Source: Carposina sasakii (taxonomy: Eukaryota > Arthropoda > Insecta > Lepidoptera > Carposinidae). Taken from it: a DNA stretch of 64,000 nucleotides. Under the pieces are notes generated by a model. The model had not been told where the DNA came from. It searched no databases and worked only from the letters and a program-made list of their open reading frames with translations. Location: positions 1,302,001 through 1,366,000 of the forward strand of contig CP053155.1 of assembly GCA_014607495.2 (NCBI GenBank), given 5' to 3'. This document shows positions 33,441 through 43,400 of the stretch, one piece after another; position 1 is the stretch's first letter; each line of letters starts with the position of its first letter. The position numbers were made by a program, and so were the translations under genes.

Positions 33441-34437
33441 AGACTCCTGTTTTTACCTCAGTTTTTACAGATTTCTCCTGGATTCGGGGTGTGCCTCGTG
33501 TTCTACTGTTTTTCCCAGAAAATCTCCTGCATTTTAGAATTTCATCTGTGTAATTAACCATAATACCTACTATAATACACACATATATATATAGCTTTTG
33601 AAGCGAGTGTAAGTACGTCCTAAATTAAGTCGTAGTGTGTAACATTTACCTAATTACCAGCCTAAATGAAACAAAGCAGCAAAATAATGGAGCGTTCAGA
33701 CGGGGTAAAAACAAAATCTGACTAAAATTAACTAGCAATTTGATTGTGACGTATGCATCTGTTCTAAAGTTTCTGAACGAAATAAAAAGTAAACTAAAAT
33801 ATGATCGCATAAGATAAATTTGGCTTTTAAGAGCAAAATAAAAAAAAACATATCTTTCAAGGGTCTTTTGTAGTTGTGAGTAAAAATTAAAAATGAAATC
33901 CAGAAAAAAGAACCAAGGAAAAAAACGTGAAAAGTGGTGAAAAAATAAACGTAACTATTTAGGTATTATTAAGAAATAAATGTCTCCTGTTTTCTCCTGG
34001 ATTTTACACCATGTGTCTATTGGTATTTTTCAGATTGGACCTGGCAATATTGCTCTATGGCGTGATGTAACCCACAATGTAACCCGTTAATGTGTTAGAG
34101 ACGATACGATTTCGTAGAGAATTTATTGAAATTTGCCAATCAAATTGAACATGTCTAAATAAATTAATCAAGCACTCATCCTATGTTTTCGAATGAGTTT
34201 TTGGAACATCACAGAGAGATCCTAACCGTGTAAGTGTGGTACAATCACATTTTATACCAAGCATAAAACCAAGCTTGCGCTCTTCGTATCACTAAACCAT
34301 AGACGCATAGAGGTAAAAAAAGTTGTTTTGTTAGTTGACTTCAGTTTGTTTGACAGCTTTTAAATGGTGATGACAGTTAATTCAAATTTTATTTTGTAAT
34401 TTTATTTTGACTTTCTTTTAGTGTGTTTCAGGTTGTA
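33441..34437. other. mars 5' flank, no gene seen
   Basis: AT-rich and without a convincing exon. The GTTTCAGGTTGTAATG at the right end leads directly into the mars start codon; the CAG there might also be the acceptor of an untranslated first exon. Promoter elements are not recognisable. Confidence 0.4.
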
Positions 34438-37400
34438 ATGGGTAAGAATTTAGTAAATATTACGAGTTCATAACTCCATTCACATACGACTGTTATATCC
34501 CATGTATTAAAAACGTGAAATAACTACTCTCTGTACTTTTGTCTATCTAAACATTTTGTTCAATCATAACAAAATTTGCATTTTTATATCAATAATCAAA
34601 TAAGTACGTAATATATGTTACATGGTTTATTTTCAGAGAAAATCTTCAATTTCGGTGCGTTACTGAAGGACCACGAGAAGAAACATAAAAATAAACCAAA
34701 GCAGTTTGTGAGCGTAGCTGGCGGGGTACTGTTACTGTTTTGCTTCTAAAAACATCTATTTAGTAGTTTGGGATTCGTAAACTTTATATAAATCATGCAT
34801 GCGGTAGGTCCCTTCAATGACAGTTATTTATAGTTGCTATCAATGAACAAACAAAGCTATACTTACACCTCTAACAAGCATGAATTTGTTTTGCAGGTGG
34901 CGAAACGGCTGGAGAGCAATAGTAAAGCCCGTAAGAGCAGCCGATTAACTATCTTTGATAGCTTAAGGAATTTGCCCAAATTCGACACCCCAGTTAAAGC
35001 TGTTTCCGAAGCACAGAAAAAGATAGAACACCGTAAACTGCAACTTGAGAAATGGAAGGAAGAAAAAGAGAAGAAGAAAAAGGAGCAGGCTTCTCAGAAG
35101 AAGAAACCATTTGTGGCTGGCATAGCCCAGAAGCCACTTAAGTTTGTGCCTCCCCCACCAGTCACAAAGCCCATGCCAAGCTCCTCTGGCAGAGTGACCA
35201 GGTCTCAGGCTAGGAATAATGCTAAAAAACCTGACCTTAAACCGGCCCCAAAGAGTTCACAGTCATTTGCACCGAAAAATGCATCATTTAAACCTCCAGA
35301 AATAAAAAATCTTGTCAAACTGCCATCATTGGTGCCAGTCACAAAAACTAAAAATGACAAGAAAACCTTTATACAGTCTTTCACATTTAACCCTGGGCCA
35401 GAGGCTACGCAAACTAAAACAACAGGCAGACAAACTAGATCTAGAGTACAGAACAAACTTAGTGAGCCTAAACCAACACAGAAGACTGAAACTAGAGCAC
35501 CAAAGGCTAAAATAATGAAGAAGCTTACCCCTAAGAAACCTGTTAAAACCATTGTTACCAGTTCATCTAGTAGTGACATAGATAACTATACTTCCACCGT
35601 ACGTAATATCACCTCATCAAGCTCCGAAGACACTAAAGCAATATATTCAGAATCTAGCACAGATACTCTATCGAAGTCTCCAATCAAAATAGACACTCCA
35701 GTTGTTAGGAGAAGCTCAAGAAAGTCTTTCCCAGGAGCACGGTCCACTCCGAAAAACCGTATTCCTAAAAGTGAGTCCAGCTCTGAGGAGAGGCTTCGGT
35801 CACCAAAGTCCCCGATGGATCTGCCAAACTCTCCTGCAGTGGTGGTGGAATCTAGTGAAGGTGCGACTAAAGTCAGCCCTTGTGTCACCATGTCACGCGG
35901 GAAGGACAATGCCAGGAAAGAGATGAAAAAGAAATTAGCAGAAGGTTAGTTACTCCTTATTACTTATGCATACACAGTTCAATTCTTAAATCTTTTATGT
36001 ATAATATTTTGTCCATTCTATTAAACTGCTATAACAGTTTTGCGGGATATTGTACAATCACAATTTGTAAACTTTAAACTGTAAATTTAATAAGTAAATA
36101 AAATAAGGTTGATTTTTCCTATGGTCAGATAGTCTATCTGAAGTATAAAAATGGATGCTATTTATATCTTCCAAGTCTAAGACTTCAAAAGGCTATGTAA
36201 TCATTGGAAAAATCGGCCCTTAATTATTGATTATGTTATAACATCATCTTTATTTTATGTGTCTTCTCTAAAACTCAGGGTGCCAACTCAAGTTTTTTAT
36301 TAAATTAATTTTCTCCGCATTTAAATGAACTACATAATTAATGTTTTAATAAAGGTTTAAACACATAATAATTAAATTTATTATCAGGATTCAACAAGTC
36401 AATTTGTGGAGAGACCATTATAAGTACTTTAATTTTTAATTATATTGTCTGTAGGTCTGTTAGATGAGGATGTAAGTGACATAGACAATGTAGACTACTT
36501 CCGCAAGCAACTGGCTTCAGAGATCAAACGTATGACAGAAATGTGTGAGAAATGGGAACAGATCACTGAACAGAACACTTTACATGAGACTGTTATGGTA
36601 AGTGTTATTTTATTCTTATTCCTTATTGTACGCAAATTAAAACTATACACATAAATTTACATAGGTACAGGAAAAATTTCATCACAAAAATAATTAAGCA
36701 GTGATAGCTCAGTGGTTAAGACGTGCACCTTCCAAGCGGGAGGCGTATGTTCGATCCCAGTCACGGGCCTTGTTGCAAAAATTGACATTTAGCTTGTGCC
36801 TCGGAAAGCACGTAAAACTGTTGGTCCTGCGCCTTTTTATGGAACGCTAGTTAAAATAGTAAAAGGATTTTTCTAAACGTGACCTAGGGACTGACTCGCG
36901 TTCTCGCGGAAGTGGTCACACCTGTATGAACGTAAGAGGCAAGAAAACTTTTAAAAAGGCAAGCAAATCGAGGATATATCAAAAGTAGGCAGAATAATAA
37001 GAAGACCTAATCCTGTTTAGATATTTTAATAAAGTAGAAATCACCTCATTCCTAAATTTATGTTTTGAAGTCATAAAAGGGTCTATGTAATTGAAGTACG
37101 TATTGTATTCCCCAGGGAAGCGCGTAGACAATGCGTTCCTAGCGTAGTTAGTGAAATGAAATGGCACGTCCAACAACAGCGTGTGGCGTGTGCGCTTCGA
37201 TGGTGTTCTGTACGATATCTGAGAAACTAGGTCCGGGCAATCCATCTTACCCTGTATGATGTCATGCAGAAGAGTCATATCCATTACTAGCCTCCTATTT
37301 TCAAGTGTCAAAAAGCCGTATGCATTGCAACTCTCGCTATATGAATTAAAGTTTTTCCTGCTGCGATAGTTAAGATGGTTGACAATTTTTTTTTGTATAA

Positions 37401-40400
37401 GTTCTAGACGGCTTTTGTAAATATTGTATTGTGGTGACCATACAGAACAGGTGTACTCCAGTATGCTCCTCACATATGCGTAGTAAACCATTGTAATAAT
37501 AACCGACAACTCAGAGAAGGGTTTACATGTTCGTATAAGGAAACCCAAACTCCGATAAGCCTTTCTTATTATCGATTCTATGTGCTCTGAAAGTAACATT
37601 TTATGCTCGAAATAAGCTCCTAAATCTCGTACTAACCTAGTCCTGCTGATCAATTTACCGTTAAGTGATAGAGTGATAGAGTGTATTTATAGTCGATAGG
37701 ACACGTTTTGCGTGAGAACGATATACACTCGCACTTACCTATGTTCACGGTAATTCTGTTTTTTTTCTGTAATAAATAAGCATCTAAATTATACAAGTTT
37801 TTTTTGCATTAATATACAATCTTGTGTTAATAAAAAAAAAAAAGATTGTGTCATCTGCGTACATGTGCGAGTGTTTGAAACATGACCCAATGTCAAATAA
37901 GTAAGCATTATAAATCAGTGGACCCAAATGGGAGCCCTGAGGTACCCCTGTAGGTGCACAAACAAAATCAGAACGATATTCACCCAGTACAACTGCCTGA
38001 GAACGATTACTGAGGTACGACTCAATCCATCGAAGCAGGTCGCCGTGAATACCAAACCTATATAGCTTGTCAAGTAGGATGTCGTGGTCAACGCGATCGA
38101 ACGCCTAGTCGATATCACTAGACAAAGTAGATGTTATACTTGGCGTGTAAAAAGGGATTGCAAAAGTACATATTTCTGAAAGAAGCTGACATTGTGATCA
38201 GAGTGTACCAGCACGCATGATCAGTTCACATCATACGATCATAGTGGACTAACCCGCCCCCTGACGAGCGCTCGGCGTCCCCCCGCGCCCCGCACCTCGC
38301 CCCGCACACCTTCTCAATTCGCAATCGCATCGCTTCGGCTCTGCTACTGCTAGTGACGCAATCAAGGCTCAGAGTGATGTACCAGAGTAACGCTCGCCGT
38401 CTGTCTCAGGAGGCGGCGCTGAGCGCGGTGGGTAACGCTCGCCTGCTGATGTCGCAGAAGCTGCAGCAGTTCGCGAGCCTTGTGGAGCGATGTGCACAGC
38501 CCGAGCCCGGCGCCGGTGAGATATTTACCTATTTTCGTTTATCTTACAATCTTAGACAACAGCTTAATTAACTTATTTTCTTTTTCTATCTTCTATTCTA
38601 TATATCTACATATAAAAAAAATGTAACGGATCGCTGTCTGTACATGAAAGATATATGAGAAAAAATATTAAAGGAGACCTTTATCAACGCAATATTAATC
38701 GTATCAATTATAATTTTTGATTTTTTTGTTGGTTTGTCTGTTTGTCTGTGCGTTTGTGCACGCCAATCTCAGAAACGGCTGAACCGATGTCGATGCAGTT
38801 TTCAGGAATATATTGTGACAGGTCCTACTAACATATAGGCTACTTTTTATCCCGGGAAAATATTTTTATCCCGGATAATTTCGACATTTTGTTTTTTCTG
38901 TAGTCCACGCGGACGGAGTCGCGGGCATCCACTAGTGAATTAATATAACAACTTAGATACTTCGTCCGCGTGAATTTTATAGCTTATGTGTTATAAAAGC
39001 TAGTTTCATCAAAATCCGTTCAGTAGTTTATTTGCGTGAAAGAGTAACACAAACATATTGAATATATCAGCATATTTGAAATGTTTATGCAGAACTTATT
39101 TTGGTATTATTCTTGAATTTCAGCTCTGGTGACCCCGGCGGACCTCCATGGCTTCTGGGACATGGTGTTCATGCAGGTTTACAAATACATGCACTATCCT
39201 AACACTAACCCAAAACTCAAATATCAACTAAAATTATAAATGTTAAAGTAATTTACTATAAATATTAATAAGAAAATGAAAAAAAAATCACCCGAGTGAG
39301 ATTTGTACTCACGACCTCTCGCATTCCGTGGAACGCTCCAACCAATTGAGCTATCATCGGGTCAATTAACTCTGATGACGAATTTTACCATCTCTTTTAC
39401 ATTACGTTTTTAGTAACGTTATTTTTTCATCCCGATAGCTATGCACTAGCCAAAGCTGAAACCCTCGGCATAATGTTTAATAATGAAACGATCAACCATA
39501 TCCTAGCAGATTACATTTATTATAGAGAAGTATCTTATAATTTTTTTTTTTTAAAAGTATAAAAGTAATTTGTTTCTCTTTACACTTTATTTACTCAATC
39601 AATCTTCTTAAAATCTCGCAATACATCATTGCGAGTATGGAGAAGTAGGCTACATTCTGTACTCCATTCTGAAGTCGCGGACATGAGCTGATAACATGTA
39701 CTAGCCTAAGATTCCACTTATATTTCTATAAGCAACTCAGTCGATATATTTCTCTATAAGCGGGAGGCGCAAGTTTGATCCCAGTCACGGGCCTGTACCA
39801 ATGAATTTATTTCATGTACAGATTTTAATGTTGCAATATAGTCACTTAGCTCATGCCTCGTAAAGCACGTAAAACCGTTGGTCCTGCGCCTGATCTCTCT
39901 CCGGTCGTGTCGGCTTTCCGTCCCATCGGACTATGAGAGTGACGGAATAGAGAGTGCATCTGTGTTTGCGCACACACTTGTGCACTATAATATCTCCTGC
40001 GTACCTGACCAATCTCCGTAGAGATTGGTCGCCTTTTATATTTCCCTTAATCGTATATGTATGTAAAAATTAAGTTTTATTCAATAAACATATGAGCGTA
40101 GAACATCTGCAATAAGATCTCATACTATATATAACATCGATACCTTTCGTTCTATAGATAGAAAACGTGGAAATGCGTTTCAAGAAGCTGGGAGAGTTAT
40201 ACTCAGGATGGGAGGTTCCCAAGGTGGCCGTGGTTGAAACCAAGAAGGTCGTCAAGCAGGCGGTCAAGAAACCTGCCCCACAGAGACACGCTACTAGCAA
40301 ATTGAAGGAGATGATTGCAGGTTTGTAACATTCTTTGTTATGATAATTAATTTAGCTTCCCGCTGCATGTCTGCCCTTCTGCACTAGCGTGGCTGAACAA

Positions 40401-43400
40401 CGGGCACTGATCCTCCGATCTCCAGCATCACTCTCGGAAGCCTGCAGCAAGCCTAGTAGAAGGCTGCTGACCTTCTGGAAAAATCTGGTTTGGTTGGAGT
40501 AGACAGGTAAGTAGAAATACGTACAATGGTCTCGCTTATAGAGGCTAAGTGCGGAAGATGCCCGGTCAAACTAACCAACTATGTATGCTTAGGTCTTTAT
40601 AATTACATATTATAAAACAAATAGCGACCCGGGCTTCGCAAGGGTGCAATGCTAATACTAAATATATAGACCTTTCTCTTGAATCACTATCTAAAAAAAC
40701 CGCATCAAAATCCGTTGCGTAGTTTAAAAGATCTAAGCATTCATAGGGACAGACAGACAACGGGAAGCGACTTTGTTTAGAGATAGGTGATTCACGAAGA
40801 AGATAATTATGTAAGTACCTGTACAGGGTGTTTTTTCGTTGGCACCCTTAACGAAGGGTACTTACTCTATACATCAAATAAAGTAAGTTTGTGCCAAAAA
40901 ATGGGAAACGATGTAATTTTTTTTTTAATTTTTTTTTTATTACTTGATCGGGCGAAATTTATAGTGTCCAGTGTTTATGCTAGTTTTTTCATAGACAGAT
41001 AATTTAATTTATTTCTCGTGAAAAAATATTGCCTCGCGCGTCTATGTGCATTTATGCAGAAAAACGCAGTCTATTTACTCAACTTTGGACCCTAATATAT
41101 TGGGAACTAAACATTTCCCAGGTATGCTTCCATGGAGAAAAATGATCGTGATGATGAGGAGATTCCGTAGTTTTCGGGAATATTGACGACCAAAAAACAT
41201 CCTGTATAGGTGCTGTTCCCAAGGAGGGTTAGCATTGGGCAGGCAGGCGGCCATAAAACATGCCAATTTTTTGTAATTTCAGTTGAAACCTTATTGCGCC
41301 GAGCTCAAAAGTAATGGGTTGAGAGCAGTTTGATTATAAGTACTCGCTAAGCATGCAATCTTTACCCGATTCTGTTTCTTAGTTTCATGGAGTAAATCAT
41401 TATAAATATATAATGGAGTAGTTCATTCTTATCAGGTACTATACACATCTCTAGTCTGTCGTACATGACAACTGCCAAATCTGATATTACGTAAAAATCA
41501 AATAAAAATAAACAAACATGAATTTTGAAATCACATAAAATTACTGTGCATAAAACAGTTTCAAGTACTTAACACAATTTTATAATTTCAGTTTATTTTA
41601 AATTTTAAATTTGGCTAGTGTATAGCTATCAGGATGAAGAATAACGTTGCCAATATGTAATTTAGAAAAGTGATGGCGAAAAATTCGTTATCCGAGTAAT
41701 TGACCCGGTGGCTCAGTGATTATAGCGGCTGGCACGGTTTGCAGCGGTCGTGGGTTCGATTCCCGCTCGGGTGAAGAATTTTTTCCATTTTCTTTATTAA
41801 TAACTTTATAATTTCAGTTTATTCTATGGTCCAAACAAATGATTCGTTTCCAAAATGTTATTGTGTATAAATTGTATTGAAAACGAGCACATATTTGTAA
41901 GTCTTTAACATGTAACTTAACGGTGGCAGTGGGGTCTCTGTAGCGATCGTGCAGTTCTGGCTACACTAATTTTGAATTGAAACACAGCTGTGTGTATACT
42001 ATATATGTATGTAAGCTTGTAAGTAGTTTTAGGTTTATAGATTCTCACACATTCTATTTATTTATAACATTACTCAGATTCCATACATATTCAGCAACAC
42101 ATCACATTTTTATTCTTATTCATTAATTTGGATAGATAAATAAAATTCCCGAACTAAAATAACCGAATTTGTACATCTCAACTATACCCTAAAAATTGGT
42201 CAGAAGTGGCACCATGTGGTTCTATCGGCCCTTAGTGCTCTGCCTACCCCGTAAGGGATAAAGGCGTGATTATATGTATGTATATCTATACATATAATAA
42301 AAATGTAACCGATCGCTGTCTGTACATGGAAGATATATGATAAAAAATATTATAGGAGACCTTTATCAACGCAATAGTACCCAAAATAATGATTTCTTAA
42401 ATTTTTGTCTGTTTGTCTGTGCGTTTGTGCACGCTAATCTCAGAAACGGCTGAACCGATTTCGATGTAGGTTTCAAGAATATATTGTGACAGGTCCCACT
42501 TAACATACAGGGTGTTTTTTTGTGGCCATCTTTAACGAAGGGTGCGTACTTCTATACTTAAAATAAAGTAAGTTTATGCTAAAAAAAATTTTTTTTTTGA
42601 AAAATTTTTTTTTAATTACTTAATCTGGCGAAATTTAGATATTAATTATTTCTCGTGAAAAAATCTTGCTACGTGCGTCTATGTGCATTTATGCAGAAAA
42701 ACGCAGTCTATTTACTCAACTTTGGACCCTAATATTTTGGAAACCACACACTTCCCAGGTATGCTTCCATGGAGAAAAATGATCGTGATGATGAGGAGAT
42801 TCCGTAGTTTTCGGGAACGTTGACGACCAAAAATCACCCTGTATAGGCAACTTTTTATCCCGGGAAAATGTTTTTATCCTGGATAATTTCGAAATTTTGT
42901 TTTTTCTGTAGTCCACGCGGACGCAGTCGCGGGCGTCCACTAGTATGTAAATAAAGTTCTTTATTGTACTACAATTGTTATACAAGAGCGAGAGTAATGC
43001 CTTTCATGGCATACTAGCTAACCTGGTTACTTGAGAATATAACTAAATAAATATGAAAATATTTTATAAGTAAATACACAGAAATTTACAAAAGAAATAC
43101 AAACAAAAGCGTGCTTATCATTGCAAGAGATTTCTCTAAAAGAATTTTACATAATAAAAAAGCGTGAACCTCAGCAAAGCGTAAAAAACAAACGTTTTTT
43201 TTCTAACCATCAGCGGCGAGAAGAGCGAAGAAAGATCAGCAGTCACCAACATCCATTCCCGTGGAGTCGTCAGAGCAGAAAACTTTCGAGGCGGGATTCT
43301 TTACTGTCAGTTCCCCGGTGCGGACGCCGCCGCCCCGCTCCCCCGCCCCGTCCCCCGCCCCGTCCCCCGCTAAGGCATCGTTACTGAAAGCGGTGCTCAG

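Noticed and set aside
34834..34896. Upstream extension of mars exon 3 starting at ATG 34843
   Set aside because: It is intron sequence ending in TTTTGCAG; exon 2 joins at GTGGCGAAACG in phase and gives a better N-terminus.
37915..38118. 67-codon minus-strand frame
   Set aside because: Alternative frame of the LINE RT; the real frame has VPQGSHLGPL and YADD.
43121..43387. 88-codon frame overlapping mars exon 8
   Set aside because: Wrong frame; the in-phase frame carries the family-like FEAGFFTVSSPVR and joins both neighbours.
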